A stretch of DNA of 27,043 bases from RGIG5612 sp045599965 (GCA_045599965.1 JAZRXA010000077.1:1-27043), one strand, 5' to 3'. Shown: positions 7,577-17,411, counted from the first letter of the stretch. Program-made: numbers and translations. The notes: generated by a model not told the origin, from the letters alone.

Positions 7577-8541
7577 TTGGAAATCAAAAAAATATCGATC
7601 ATCTTTTAAGCGCAGCAAAGTTAGGAAAACTTTCGCACGCCTACATAATTAATGGCGAAGAAGGAAGCGGAAAGAAAACCTTTGCAGGCTTTATTGCGCG
7701 CACTCTTTTATGCGAGGACAAAGATAAAGCTCCTTGCGGCGCATGTCCCGCCTGCATAAAAGCTTTGACACATAACCATCCAGATATCATTTGGGTGGAA
7801 CATGAAAAGGAAAAACTTTTAAGCGTTGACGAAGTTAGAGATCAAGTTATCTATGATGTCAACACGGCGCCTTATTATGGCCCTTATAAAATTTATATTA
7901 TTCAGGACGCACATCTCTTAAATGAGAACGGACAAAATGCTCTTCTTAAAACTATTGAAGAACCACCGGAGTATGTAGTGATATTTTTACTGACAGATAA
8001 TGCGGAAGGTTTTTTAGAAACAATAAGAAGCAGATGTGTGCGCTTAGATATGGAAGCGCTTCCAAGAGAAGTTGTTGAAAAAGTTTTGGTAAAGCAAGGC
8101 GTTTCGCAGATGAAGGCAAAAGAAGTTGCTGCCTATACAAAAGGAAATTTAGGAAAAGCGATTCTTCTTGCAAGCGAAAGCACACTTGCATCTATAAAAG
8201 ACGAGATGACAATGAACTTAAAGAAAATTGAAAGGCTCGATGCGTTCGAAATTTTTGAAACTGCGCAGCAGCTAGATAAGGTAACAGCATCGATGGCGCT
8301 AAAGGTTATGCTCGTTTGGTATAGAGATGTCTTAAAACTTAAAGCAACTGGAAACGACAAAGACCTTTATAACGAAAATGACAAGGCGGTTATAAAAAAC
8401 CAAGCTGAAAAACTTTCGTTCGAAGCAATTAATAAAATAATCGATGCGTTGCAAGACGCTGAAGTTAAAATAAAAAATAGTGTAAAAATTGAAGCAGTAA
8501 TAGAAGGCCTTCTTATGAAGATAAGACAGGAATATAAATAG
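7555..8541 (+). CDS. holB: DNA polymerase III delta' subunit
   Basis: The protein has 328 residues and an AAA+ clamp-loader fold. A P-loop GEEGSGKKT (34-42) is present, along with a zinc module C53...CGACPAC (61-67), the sensor/box GQNALLKTIEEPP near residue 125-135 and the SRC motif ETIRSRC near residue 160. These mark the delta' (HolB) subunit, which with delta and tau loads the sliding clamp at primed DNA. The intact Walker A resembles DnaX more than E. coli delta', but the length (no long C-terminal tail) and operon context with ricT favour HolB. ATG 7555 is preferred to the in-frame GTG at 7525, because family N-termini begin at this position. Confidence 0.85.
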   Translation: MSQAKELIGNQKNIDHLLSAAKLGKLSHAYIINGEEGSGKKTFAGFIARTLLCEDKDKAPCGACPACIKALTHNHPDIIWVEHEKEKLLSVDEVRDQVIYDVNTAPYYGPYKIYIIQDAHLLNENGQNALLKTIEEPPEYVVIFLLTDNAEGFLETIRSRCVRLDMEALPREVVEKVLVKQGVSQMKAKEVAAYTKGNLGKAILLASESTLASIKDEMTMNLKKIERLDAFEIFETAQQLDKVTASMALKVMLVWYRDVLKLKATGNDKDLYNENDKAVIKNQAEKLSFEAINKIIDALQDAEVKIKNSVKIEAVIEGLLMKIRQEYK

Positions 8542-8554
8542 AGAGGAAATTTAA

Positions 8555-9445
8555 ATGATAAAAGTAGTAGGCATAAGATTTAAGAAGACTGGAAAAATTT
8601 ATTATTTCGATCCAGTGGATTTGGAAATAAAGATGGGCGACTTTGCAATCGTTGAAACTGCACGTGGTGTTGAGTACGGCGAAGTTGTTGTCGGCCCGAA
8701 GGAAGTTGAAGATTCGGAAGTTGTTAGTCCGCTTAAACCAGTAATGCGCGTTGCAACTGAAGAGGACGCAAAGAAGAACGAAGAAAACAAAGAAAAAGAA
8801 AAGAAAGCTTTCGAGACATGTTTAGAAAAAATTGCGAAACATGAACTAGATATGAAACTCGTTGATGTTGAGTACACTTTTGATGGAAACAAAATTCTTT
8901 TCTATTTCACAGCGGACGGCCGTGTTGACTTTAGAGAATTAGTTAAAGACTTAGCATCTGTTTATAAAACAAGAATTGAGCTTCGTCAGATTGGTGTTCG
9001 TGATGAGACAAAAGCTTTAGGCGGATATGGAATTTGCGGAAGAGAATTTTGCTGTCACTCATTTCAATCTGAGTTTGTTCCAGTTTCTATCAAAATGGCG
9101 AAGAACCAAAATCTTTCACTTAACCCAACAAAAATTTCGGGAAGCTGTGGCAGACTTATGTGCTGTATAAAATATGAAGATGATGCTTATCTAGATTTAA
9201 GCAAAAGACTTCCTCACCCAGGTGATGAGACAACAACCGAAGACGGATACCACGCCGTTGTTGATTCTGTAAATATCTTAAAACAAAGAATCCGCGTTAT
9301 TGTTGATTTAAGCGAAGACGAAAGAGAAGCTAGGGAGTACGGCCCGGACGACTTAAAATTTGTTAAGAAGAGAAAGAAAAATAATGACGTTGAGCAAGTT
9401 TCAGAAGAAGAGATGAAGGCGTTAAAGGAATTAGAGAAGGAATAA
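8555..9445 (+). CDS. ricT: RicT (YaaT/PSP1-domain) protein
   Basis: The protein has 296 residues. The N-terminal PSP1 domain contains VETARGVEYGEVV and the downstream GYGICGREFCC (158-167) and GSCGRLMCC (196-204) clusters. The six cysteines (161, 166, 167, 198, 203, 204) match those that in B. subtilis RicT help bind [4Fe-4S] in the RicA-RicF-RicT complex. That complex controls RNase Y activity and mRNA maturation. A Lys/Glu-rich stretch at 70-85 is probably a flexible insert. GAGAGG lies 9 nt before the ATG. The stop codon directly abuts the GTG start of the next gene. The neighbour holB is conserved beside ricT in Firmicutes, supporting the call. Confidence 0.9.
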   Translation: MIKVVGIRFKKTGKIYYFDPVDLEIKMGDFAIVETARGVEYGEVVVGPKEVEDSEVVSPLKPVMRVATEEDAKKNEENKEKEKKAFETCLEKIAKHELDMKLVDVEYTFDGNKILFYFTADGRVDFRELVKDLASVYKTRIELRQIGVRDETKALGGYGICGREFCCHSFQSEFVPVSIKMAKNQNLSLNPTKISGSCGRLMCCIKYEDDAYLDLSKRLPHPGDETTTEDGYHAVVDSVNILKQRIRVIVDLSEDEREAREYGPDDLKFVKKRKKNNDVEQVSEEEMKALKELEKE

Positions 9446-10195
9446 GTGAACGTAGAATTATTACCTGATGAAAGAATCGATGATTTAGAAAGAAACGGAT
9501 ACCGCATTATTCAAAGCAAGAAATCGTTTTGCTTTGGAATGGATGCGGTTCTTCTTTCATATTTCGCTGCCGTTGGACTCGAAGGAAAAAAGGAAAGCAA
9601 GATTATTGATTTAGGAACTGGCACAGGAATCATTCCAATTTTGCTTCGCGCAAAAACTTCTTCTAGAGATTTAACCGGATTAGAGATTCAAAAAGAAAGC
9701 GCCTCGATGGCGCGTCGTTCGGTTAAGCTTAATGATTTAGAAGAAGACATAGAAATTGTCCAGGGCGATATTGTTAAAGCTAGTGAGATTTTTGGAAAAG
9801 CTAGTTTCGATGTGGTAGTTACAAACCCGCCGTATAAAAAAAGTGATAATGGACTTCCTAATCCTAATGAAGCTAAAGCGATTGCGAGACATGAAATAAA
9901 GTGCACCTTTGAAGATGTTGCAAGAGAGGGCGCAGCTCTTCTTAGACCGGGCGGAAAATTTTTCTTAGTTCATCGCCCAGAAAGACTTGCAGAAGTTATT
10001 GATACATTAAAGAAAAACAAGCTTGAGCCAAAGAGACTTAAGATGGTTCATTCTTATATAGATAGTGAAGCGACGATGTTTTTACTCGAAGCGAGCAAGG
10101 GCGGAAACGAATTTATGAAAGTTGAAAAACCGCTGATTATTTATAAAGAAGAAAATGTCTACACAGACGAAATTCACGAAATCTACGGGTTTTAA
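9446..10195 (+). CDS. tRNA1(Val) (adenine-37-N6)-methyltransferase-like enzyme
   Basis: The protein has 249 residues and a class I SAM methyltransferase fold. Motif I is DLGTGTG (55-61), the acidic end of strand 2 is GLEIQ (78-82), and the catalytic N6-adenine motif is NPPYKK (127-132). The N-terminal ERNGYRIIQSKKSFCFGMDAVLLS run is typical of the YfiC/TrmN6 family. It probably methylates A37 of a tRNA, although in Firmicutes the target has rarely been tested. The GTG start immediately follows the ricT stop, so translation is coupled. rsmI begins 3 nt after its stop, making a compact RNA-modification block. Confidence 0.8.
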   Translation: MNVELLPDERIDDLERNGYRIIQSKKSFCFGMDAVLLSYFAAVGLEGKKESKIIDLGTGTGIIPILLRAKTSSRDLTGLEIQKESASMARRSVKLNDLEEDIEIVQGDIVKASEIFGKASFDVVVTNPPYKKSDNGLPNPNEAKAIARHEIKCTFEDVAREGAALLRPGGKFFLVHRPERLAEVIDTLKKNKLEPKRLKMVHSYIDSEATMFLLEASKGGNEFMKVEKPLIIYKEENVYTDEIHEIYGF

Positions 10196-10197
10196 TT

Positions 10198-11037
10198 ATG
10201 GCAGGAAAATTATTTTTGTGCGCAACACCAATAGGAAATCTTGATGACATTACTTTTAGAGTTGTTGAAACTCTTAAGAGTGTTGATTTAATTGCAGCCG
10301 AGGACACTCGTCATACTCTTGGTCTTTTAAATCATTTCGATATAAAGGCGAAGCTTACTAGTTATCATGAACACAATAAATATGAAAAAGCTATTGAACT
10401 TGTAGGAAAGATGCAAGAAGGATTAAATGTTGCGCTTGTAACAGATGCAGGAACTCCAGGAATTTCTGATCCGGGCGAAGAACTTGTAAAAGAATGCTAT
10501 AAAGCAGGAATAGAAGTCACTTCTCTACCCGGCGCATCGGCATTAGTTGTTGCTCTTTCTATGTGCGGGCTTTCTTCAAGGCGATTTGTTTTCGAAGGTT
10601 TTTTGCCATCCGATAAAAAAGAAAGAAAGGAAGCACTTTCTAGATTAGACGGCGAAGTTCGCACGATTGTTATTTATGAAGCGCCTCACAGAATCTTAAA
10701 AACGCTTAAAGAAATTTTTGAAGTGCTCGGCGATAGAAATATTCGCATATGTAAGGAACTTACAAAAATTCATGAAAGGGTTTTAGCTTTTAAGATTTCT
10801 GAAGCAATAAATTATTTTGAAGAGAATGAACCTAAGGGCGAGATGGTTGCCATCATTGAAGGCATGGACGAAGAAGAACTTCTCGCAAAGAAACAAGAGA
10901 GCTGGGAAAAGTTAACGCTTAAAGAACATGTTGAATTTTACGAAGCTAAAGGTTTAGATGAAAAAGACGCAATGAAAGCAGTTGCAAAAGATAGAGGCAT
11001 AAGAAAAAGAGATGTTTATGAGAAAATAAAAATTTGA
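10198..11037 (+). CDS. rsmI: 16S rRNA (cytidine-1402-2'-O)-methyltransferase
   Basis: The protein has 279 residues, the RsmI (YraL) length. It is a tetrapyrrole-methylase fold (class III) enzyme. Recognisable segments are the N-terminal LFLCATPIGNLDDITFRV, AAEDTRHT near residue 36, VTDAGTPGISDPGE (residues 81-94) forming the SAM site, LPGASA, and YEAPHRI. It 2'-O-methylates C1402 of 16S rRNA in the decoding centre. The ATG overlaps no gene but has only 2 nt to the preceding stop, so it relies on translational coupling; no strong ribosome site is visible. Confidence 0.92.
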   Translation: MAGKLFLCATPIGNLDDITFRVVETLKSVDLIAAEDTRHTLGLLNHFDIKAKLTSYHEHNKYEKAIELVGKMQEGLNVALVTDAGTPGISDPGEELVKECYKAGIEVTSLPGASALVVALSMCGLSSRRFVFEGFLPSDKKERKEALSRLDGEVRTIVIYEAPHRILKTLKEIFEVLGDRNIRICKELTKIHERVLAFKISEAINYFEENEPKGEMVAIIEGMDEEELLAKKQESWEKLTLKEHVEFYEAKGLDEKDAMKAVAKDRGIRKRDVYEKIKI

Positions 11038-11046
11038 GGTAAAGTT

Positions 11047-11757
11047 ATGATTCCAACACCACACAATTCAGGATTAAAAGAAGATTACGCAAAAACAATT
11101 TTGATGCCGGGCGATCCAATGCGTGCAAAATATATCGCAGAAAAATTTTTGGAAGATGCCAAACTTGTAAATAATGTTCGTGGAGTTCAAGGCTACACCG
11201 GAACATGGAGGGAAAAAAGAATTTCTGTAACGTCTAGCGGAATAGGCATTCCCGCAATGAGTCTTTATTCTTTCGAGTTTTTTAATTTTTACGATACGGA
11301 TTCAATCATCCGCGTTGGAACTATCGGCGGATTGAGCGAAGATGTAAAGGTTGGAGATGTTCTTATTGCCGAAACAGCACTTACAGATTCAGACTTTTAT
11401 AAACATTTGAAAGTGCCTGCAGACTATGTTGCTCATCCAGATGCCGCATTGTTAGAGCGCGCAAAGGCAAGCGCCAAAAAACTTGGAATAAGCGCAGTTG
11501 CTGGAAAAGTTCTAACTTGCGAACTTTATTATTCAATGGAAGATGGCTACATGGATTATTGGAAGGGCGAGGGTGCTTTAGGAATCGAGATGGAAACAGC
11601 TGCTTTATATGCGCATGCTTATATGGCAAATAAAAAAGCACTTTCGATTTTTACTGTTTCAAATAATATTTTAACAGGAGAGGAAATGGATCCGCTTCTT
11701 AGAGAACGCAACTTAGATGAGATGATTGAGATTGCATTAGACTGCGCAGAAGAATGA
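11047..11757 (+). CDS. deoD: Purine-nucleoside phosphorylase, hexameric DeoD type
   Basis: The protein has 236 residues, the usual DeoD length. It shows the phosphate-binding MPGDPMRAKYIAE segment near residue 20, the RVGTIGGL segment near residue 88 and the nucleoside-binding GIEMETAALY (residues 179-188), all specific to the trimer-of-dimers bacterial PNP. It cleaves purine (deoxy)ribonucleosides with phosphate in the salvage pathway in the cytosol. GAGGT lies 7 nt before the ATG. It is the last-but-one gene of the operon; a 30-nt gap with no terminator leads to rlmD. Confidence 0.92.
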   Translation: MIPTPHNSGLKEDYAKTILMPGDPMRAKYIAEKFLEDAKLVNNVRGVQGYTGTWREKRISVTSSGIGIPAMSLYSFEFFNFYDTDSIIRVGTIGGLSEDVKVGDVLIAETALTDSDFYKHLKVPADYVAHPDAALLERAKASAKKLGISAVAGKVLTCELYYSMEDGYMDYWKGEGALGIEMETAALYAHAYMANKKALSIFTVSNNILTGEEMDPLLRERNLDEMIEIALDCAEE

Positions 11758-11787
11758 TTTGATGCTTGAAATTTATTTGAGTAGAAA

Positions 11788-13278
11788 ATGAAAAAGAATG
11801 ACAAGATTGAATTAGATATTGTTGACGTTGGTGTCGGCGCAGAAGGTATAGGCAAAGCCAATGGCTATACCTTTTTTGTAAAAAATGCGGTGATGGGCGA
11901 CAAGGTTGAGGCTGTTATTACTAAGATGAATAAAGGTTACGGCTTTGCGAAGATGACTAAGATTCTCGCGCCGTCAAAAGATAGATGCTTTGCCTCTTGT
12001 AAGATTTGCGATAAGTGCGGCGGATGCCAAATCATGCAAATAAATTATGACGCACAACTTCGTCTTAAAGAAAACAAAGTTAAAAATAATTTAGAACGTT
12101 TAGGCGGAGTAAAATTTGGTGATAGTGGCGCAAAGTTTTTACCAATTATTGGCATGGATAGCGAAAAAACTCCGCTCCATTATAGAAATAAGGTGCAGTT
12201 CCCTATTGGGAAAAATAAAGATGGAAAAATTATTTCTGGATTTTATGCCGGCCGCACGCACTATATTATTGAAACTGATAACTGCCCCGCTTCTTTAGAA
12301 TTCAACGATAAAATTCTTGCTACGATACGAAAGTTTTTAGAAGAGAATAATATTAGTACTTATTCGGAAGAAACTAGTAAGGGATTGGTTCGCCATGTTT
12401 TGATTCGCAATGGATTTAATACGGGCCAAACTTTAGTGTGCTTAGTTATTAATGGAGATTCGTTGAGATCTCTCGAAGAAAAATTTGCTAAGACACTTCT
12501 TTCGCTAGAAGATGACTATATGAAAATAACGAGCATTTGCTTGAATATAAATAAAGAAAACACGAATGTTATTCTTGGAAACAAAAATGTTCCGATACAT
12601 GGGCCGCTTTATATAGAAGATAAAATTGTTAGCGCGGATTCATCGATGAAAGAATTAACTTTTAGGATTTCTCCGCTTTCGTTTTTCCAGGTAAATCCTA
12701 AGCAAACTTCTAAACTTTACGATGCAGCGCTTAAGGCAGCAGACCTTAAGGGCGATGAAACGATATGGGATCTTTATTGCGGCATCGGAACGATTTCTCT
12801 TTTCCTTGCGCAAAAAGCAAAGAAGGTTATTGGAGTTGAAATTGTCCCAGAGGCAATCGAAGATGCAAATGAAAATGCCGAGCTAAACGGCATTGAAAAC
12901 GCTGAGTTTTTCTGTGGAAAAGCCGAAGAAGTTTTCCCTGATTTGGTGGAAAGCTTAGATGATGAAGGAAATATTCGAGGTGCCGATGTCGTTGTGCTCG
13001 ACCCTCCGCGCAAAGGTTGTGATAAAATTTTGTTAGATAAAATTTTAGAAGTTGCCCCAGAGCGCATCGTATATGTAAGCTGCGACAGCGCTACCCTCGC
13101 CCGCGATATCAAAATTTTAACCGGAGCATGCACACAAGAAGGCGCTAGAGCAAGTAGCGAAGAAAAAGGTAAGCCTACCGGCCCAGTCTATAAATTGATT
13201 TCAGCCCAGCCCGTCGATATGTTCCCAAATACAATTCATGTGGAGACAGTTGTACTGCTATCAAAGCACAGTTTATAG
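11788..13278 (+). CDS. rlmD: 23S rRNA (uracil-5-)-methyltransferase, RlmD/RlmCD type
   Basis: The protein has 496 residues. It has an N-terminal TRAM RNA-binding domain (about 3-62), a [4Fe-4S] site C71-x5-C77-x2-C80 with C166, SAM motif DLYCGIGT (328-335), DPPRKGC (405-411), the catalytic nucleophile in VSCDS (C432) and the C-terminal HVETVV (484-489), whose Glu is the general base in E. coli RumA. It makes m5U in 23S rRNA. The usual CNP motif reads CDS here, and a 20-residue hydrophilic insert follows ILTGAC (445-450). The last codons double as an integration site: they recur downstream as scars, and no terminator follows this gene. Whether it modifies U1939, U747 or both is not decidable from this sequence. 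Confidence 0.9.
   Translation: MKKNDKIELDIVDVGVGAEGIGKANGYTFFVKNAVMGDKVEAVITKMNKGYGFAKMTKILAPSKDRCFASCKICDKCGGCQIMQINYDAQLRLKENKVKNNLERLGGVKFGDSGAKFLPIIGMDSEKTPLHYRNKVQFPIGKNKDGKIISGFYAGRTHYIIETDNCPASLEFNDKILATIRKFLEENNISTYSEETSKGLVRHVLIRNGFNTGQTLVCLVINGDSLRSLEEKFAKTLLSLEDDYMKITSICLNINKENTNVILGNKNVPIHGPLYIEDKIVSADSSMKELTFRISPLSFFQVNPKQTSKLYDAALKAADLKGDETIWDLYCGIGTISLFLAQKAKKVIGVEIVPEAIEDANENAELNGIENAEFFCGKAEEVFPDLVESLDDEGNIRGADVVVLDPPRKGCDKILLDKILEVAPERIVYVSCDSATLARDIKILTGACTQEGARASSEEKGKPTGPVYKLISAQPVDMFPNTIHVETVVLLSKHSL
13237..13264 (+). other. Attachment-site-like end of rlmD (left boundary of accessory DNA)
   Basis: The 27 nt from CATGTGGAGAC to CTATCA (13237-13263) recur at 23956-23982 with two mismatches. 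They recur more loosely at 25502-25525. All three copies read the same frame (HVETVVLLS or DETVALLS) and are close to a stop codon. Beyond this point the DNA changes from core genes to defence and relic modules. I read it as an attL-like junction; recombinase type and crossover base are not visible. Confidence 0.6.
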
Positions 13279-13337
13279 AATAGCGAAAAATCAAAATTAA
13301 GTTAGTGGAACTGATATTGGCGCGAATAAAAAGAAGA

Positions 13338-13367
13338 TGGAAAAGATATTTGGTTTTTTGATACAAT
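13338..13367 (+). promoter_or_regulatory. Candidate promoter of the restriction-modification operon
   Basis: An extended -10, TGATACAAT, ends at 13367 after a T-run. A weak -35 (TGGAAA, 13338-13343) is 18 nt upstream. A second TACAAT occurs near 13397. The leader to the ATG at 13444 would be about 70 nt, ending in AAGGAG with 8-nt spacing. Confidence 0.35.
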
Positions 13368-13443
13368 AAAATCACCTTTATACATTTATTAAAAGTACAA
13401 TAAAGCTAAACAAAAAGAGACTGATCAGGAAGGAGAACTGAAC

Positions 13444-16194
13444 ATGACTCCAGAAGAAAAAGCAAGACAAATTATTGATGCAAGGCTTACGCAGTCCGGC
13501 TGGGTATTACAGGACTTGCAGGAAGTGAATCCTATGGCTTCGCTCGGTGTGGCAGTTAGAGAATATCCTACCAGTACTGGGCCGGTTGATTATGCTCTTT
13601 TTGTTTCAGGAAAGCCTGTTGGTGTAGTTGAGGCAAAAAGAGATGCGATGGGTGAGAATATTACTGTAGTTGAGGGACAGTCAGGCCGTTATGCAAACAG
13701 CACTTTCAAATATATAACCACTGATTATTATATTCGATTTGCCTATGAGGCTACAGGACAACTTACACGGTTTACTGATTATGCTGATATAAAATATCGG
13801 TCAAGAAACATTTTTTCATTTCATCGACCTGAAACATTGCTTGCCCTAATTGAAAAGGATGATACTATCCGCAACCACATGAAGCATTTTCCGGAATTTG
13901 ATACTGCCGGGTTCCGTAAATGTCAGATTACGGCAATTCAAAACCTGGATGATTCTTTTGCAAACAATCATCCAAAGGCACTTGTGCAGATGGCTACAGG
14001 AGCAGGAAAAACATTTACTGCAATCACTGCTGCTTATCGTCTATTAAAGTATGGAAAGATGAAGCGTATATTGTTTCTTGTGGATACCAAATCGCTTGGG
14101 GAACAGGCAGAACGAGAGTTCCTTGCATACACGCCAAATGATGATAACCGTTCTTTTTCACAATTGTATGGGGTAAGGCGCCTTAAGAATTCATACATTC
14201 CGGATGATGTGCAGATATGTATTAGTACAATTCAACGTATGTATTCTATTCTCAGAGGGGAAGAGATGGATGAATCTGCTGAGGAGGAATCATTATATGA
14301 GCAGAGCGATGTTTATTCACAGTCATCAAAAGAGGTTGTTTACAATGAAAAATATCCACCAGAATTTTTTGATTGCATCATAGTGGATGAATGCCATAGA
14401 TCAATTTATAATGTCTGGAGTCAGGTGCTTGAATATTTTGATGCATTTATCATTGGCCTTACTGCCACTCCGGACAAGCGCACATTTGCTTTTTTTAATC
14501 AGAATGTTGTCAGTGAATATTCAAGAGAGCAGGCTATTATTGATGGCGTAAATGTAGGTGAAGACATATTCCTTATTGAAACTGAAGTAACAAAGAATGG
14601 TGCTCATATCATGAAACAGCAGATTGAGTACCGTGACCGACTGACACGTGCGAAGCGATGGAAACAGATGGACGAAGATTTAGATTATGATTCTGCAAAG
14701 ATGGACAGAGATGTGGTTAATCCAAGTCAGATTCGTACTGTGATCCGAACTTTCAAGGATAACCTTTTTACGCAGTTGTTTCCACATCGTCATGAAGTCC
14801 CCAAAACGCTGATATTTGCAAAGACTGATAGTCATGCGGATGATATCATCCAGATTGTTCGTGATGTATTTGGTGAAGGCAATGAATTCTGTCAAAAGAT
14901 AACCTGTCAGGCTGACAGACCTGAAACTGTTTTAAGTGCATTTCGTAATGACTATTATCCTCGTATAGCTGTCACTGTAGATATGATAGCTACTGGCACT
15001 GACGTTAAACCTATCGAGTGCCTTATCTTCATGCGTGATGTAAGAAGCAGAAACTATTTCGAGCAAATGAAAGGTCGTGGAACCCGTACTCTCGATAAGG
15101 ATGATCTACAGAAAGTTACTCCATCTGCTACAGAAAACAAAGATCATTTTGTAATCGTTGATGCAGTAGGTGTTACAAAATCGAAGAAAACAGAGACACG
15201 CACACTTGAACGTAAACCAACTGTGAGCATGAGGGAACTGATGCTCAATGTGGCTATGGGTGCAAAAGATGAAGACACACTTACATCTCTAGCTAACCGC
15301 ATCATACGCCTTAATACTCAGATGACTTCAAAAGAACGTTCTGAATTTACAAAGAAAGTTGGTATAAATGCTGGTAACATAGCACAGAATCTGCTTGATG
15401 CATTTGATATAGATTTTATTTCCCATAAAGCTGGTATTGATCTTTCTGATAATCATGAGCCGACATCTGAGGAACAGCAACGCATGAATGATGTGAAGAA
15501 AGATTTTATCAAGGAAGCTGTGCAGCCATTTTATGATCCGGAAATCCGCAACTTCATAGAAGATATTCGTCGTAGCCATGAGCAGGTTATAGATTCTGTA
15601 AATCTAGACTCTGTGATTTTTGCAGGTTATGATACAGATCAACAGGCAAATGCTGACAGGGTTCTGAAGAAATTCAGAGAGTTTATTGAAGAGAATAAAG
15701 ATGAAATCATAGCACTTGGTTTTCTGTATGATCAGAGATATAAAAATAGGAAAATAACGATTGATAATTTAAGATCCTTATATGACAGGCTTAGAATGGA
15801 GAACATTACAGTGGAACGCCTCTGGGATTGCTATGCAATCAAGAAGCCGGAAAAGGTAAAGAGAGGTACTATGGCACAAATTACTGATCTTATCTGTATA
15901 ATTCGTTTTGAGTTAGGATACACTGATAATCTGGCTCCGTTTGCAGAGAAGGTAAATTATAACTTTATGCAGTGGACTCTTCGCCGCAACGCCGGTAATG
16001 TTCATTTTACCGAGGAACAAATGGAATGGCTTCGTCTTATAAAAGAGCATATCATCACTTCTCTTTCTATTGAGCCGGGAGATCTTGATTTGAGTCCATT
16101 TGATAGAAAGGGTGGACTTGGACGGTTTTATGAAGTTTTCGGTGAGCGATTTGAAGATGTGCTTAATGAAATGAATGTTGAGCTGGTGGCGTAA
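13444..16194 (+). CDS. hsdR: Type I restriction enzyme, R (helicase-nuclease) subunit
   Basis: The protein has 916 residues. The N-terminal nuclease domain has the PD-(D/E)xK core D49...E63-A-K65 (EAKR). The SF2 translocase follows, with Walker A ATGAGKT (184-190), DECH box in VDECHRS near residue 317, LTATP motif III near 339, and motif VI MKGRGTRTL near 540. The C-terminal region (about 650-916) should contact the methyltransferase core. The enzyme cuts unmethylated DNA distant from its recognition site after ATP-driven translocation. It is complete, with an AAGGAG ribosome site. It heads a co-directional operon with hsdS 15 nt downstream. The order R-S-x-M with an extra gene between S and M is unusual. 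Confidence 0.93.
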   Translation: MTPEEKARQIIDARLTQSGWVLQDLQEVNPMASLGVAVREYPTSTGPVDYALFVSGKPVGVVEAKRDAMGENITVVEGQSGRYANSTFKYITTDYYIRFAYEATGQLTRFTDYADIKYRSRNIFSFHRPETLLALIEKDDTIRNHMKHFPEFDTAGFRKCQITAIQNLDDSFANNHPKALVQMATGAGKTFTAITAAYRLLKYGKMKRILFLVDTKSLGEQAEREFLAYTPNDDNRSFSQLYGVRRLKNSYIPDDVQICISTIQRMYSILRGEEMDESAEEESLYEQSDVYSQSSKEVVYNEKYPPEFFDCIIVDECHRSIYNVWSQVLEYFDAFIIGLTATPDKRTFAFFNQNVVSEYSREQAIIDGVNVGEDIFLIETEVTKNGAHIMKQQIEYRDRLTRAKRWKQMDEDLDYDSAKMDRDVVNPSQIRTVIRTFKDNLFTQLFPHRHEVPKTLIFAKTDSHADDIIQIVRDVFGEGNEFCQKITCQADRPETVLSAFRNDYYPRIAVTVDMIATGTDVKPIECLIFMRDVRSRNYFEQMKGRGTRTLDKDDLQKVTPSATENKDHFVIVDAVGVTKSKKTETRTLERKPTVSMRELMLNVAMGAKDEDTLTSLANRIIRLNTQMTSKERSEFTKKVGINAGNIAQNLLDAFDIDFISHKAGIDLSDNHEPTSEEQQRMNDVKKDFIKEAVQPFYDPEIRNFIEDIRRSHEQVIDSVNLDSVIFAGYDTDQQANADRVLKKFREFIEENKDEIIALGFLYDQRYKNRKITIDNLRSLYDRLRMENITVERLWDCYAIKKPEKVKRGTMAQITDLICIIRFELGYTDNLAPFAEKVNYNFMQWTLRRNAGNVHFTEEQMEWLRLIKEHIITSLSIEPGDLDLSPFDRKGGLGRFYEVFGERFEDVLNEMNVELVA

Positions 16195-16208
16195 GGAGGT
16201 AACCTATT

Positions 16209-17408
16209 TTGGAATACAGAGAATATGAAGTGGGTGACCTCTTGATATATGAGCAGCCCACGGCATATATTGTGGAATCCACAGATTATAACGATGACTA
16301 CAAGACTCCCGTATTGACAGCTGGGAAATCGTTTGTTCTTGGATATACAAACGAAGAAACGGGGATATTTACAAATCTACCCGTAGTAATTTTTGATGAC
16401 TTCACTACGGCAAGTCAGTATGTTAACTTTCCATTCAAAGTAAAATCTTCTGCAATGAAGATTCTGATGCCAAATACAGAACTTGTTTTGCCAAAATATA
16501 TCTATTATCGTATGCAGGTGATTCAGTTCGACCATAGTACACATAAGCGTTATTGGATTCAGCAGTATTCTAAAATCAAAGTCGTCATACCACCACTATC
16601 AGAGCAAGAACGTATTGTCAGTCGTATCGAAGAATTATTCTCTCAGCTGGATGCAGGTGAGGAAATGCTGAAAAAGACGAAGGCACAGCTTGAAGTGTAT
16701 AAAAAAGCAGTCATAAAAGCAGCCTTTGAAGGTAAAATAACCCAAAATCATTATTCTCTTTCTGTTGATTTAAATTGGGTGGCAGGGGCAGATGTTGCCG
16801 ACCTTCCAGAAATACCAACGGAATGGAAATATATCCGACTGTCTGAGTTGGGAGATTTAGGAAGAGGTCGTTCTAAACACCGTCCACGAAATGATGCGAA
16901 GCTATTTGAAAATGGGAAGTATCCGTTTTTACAGACCGGAGAAGTAAAAGCAGCAAACAAATACATTACCGAGTATTCAAAAATGTACGGAGAGTTTGGG
17001 CTTTCTCAAAGTAAGTTGTGGCCTAAAGGGACGCTGTGTATTACTATTGCTGCGAACATTGCAGAAACAGCGTTTCTTGGTATAGATGCTTGCTTTCCGG
17101 ATAGCGTTGTGGGATTTACTGCCAATGAATATGTAATCCCTGAATATGTAAAATATTTCATTGAATCGCAAAAATTACGTTTATGGGCATTTGCCCCGGC
17201 TACCGCACAAAAGAATATTAATCTAGACACGTTAGAAAATTTAGTCCTACCATATTGCTCTATTGCAGAGCAACAGATCATTATTGACGATATCGAAACA
17301 AAATTTTCTGTTTGCGATAATATAGGAAAGACGGTAGATGATGCGCTGGGGCAGGCAGAGGCTATGCGTCAAAGTATTCTGAAAGATGCCTTTGAAGGGA
17401 GGCTGTAA
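16209..17408 (+). CDS. hsdS: Type I restriction-modification specificity subunit
   Basis: The protein has 399 residues and two target-recognition domains. TRD1 (about 1-126) includes the YEQPTAYIVES and PVLTAGKSFVLGYT segments. Conserved spacer helix CR1 (127-178) begins IPPLSEQERIVSRIEELFSQ and ends AAFEGKIT. TRD2 covers about 200-346. CR2 (347-399) starts LPYCSIAEQQ and ends DAFEGRL, echoing CR1. The subunit sets the bipartite DNA target for both methylation and cleavage; the target sequence cannot be predicted here. The start is TTG with AAGGAGGT well placed upstream; no ATG gives a full TRD1. There is no second hsdS or recombinase for phase variation nearby. Confidence 0.92.
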   Translation: MEYREYEVGDLLIYEQPTAYIVESTDYNDDYKTPVLTAGKSFVLGYTNEETGIFTNLPVVIFDDFTTASQYVNFPFKVKSSAMKILMPNTELVLPKYIYYRMQVIQFDHSTHKRYWIQQYSKIKVVIPPLSEQERIVSRIEELFSQLDAGEEMLKKTKAQLEVYKKAVIKAAFEGKITQNHYSLSVDLNWVAGADVADLPEIPTEWKYIRLSELGDLGRGRSKHRPRNDAKLFENGKYPFLQTGEVKAANKYITEYSKMYGEFGLSQSKLWPKGTLCITIAANIAETAFLGIDACFPDSVVGFTANEYVIPEYVKYFIESQKLRLWAFAPATAQKNINLDTLENLVLPYCSIAEQQIIIDDIETKFSVCDNIGKTVDDALGQAEAMRQSILKDAFEGRL

Positions 17409-17411
17409 AAA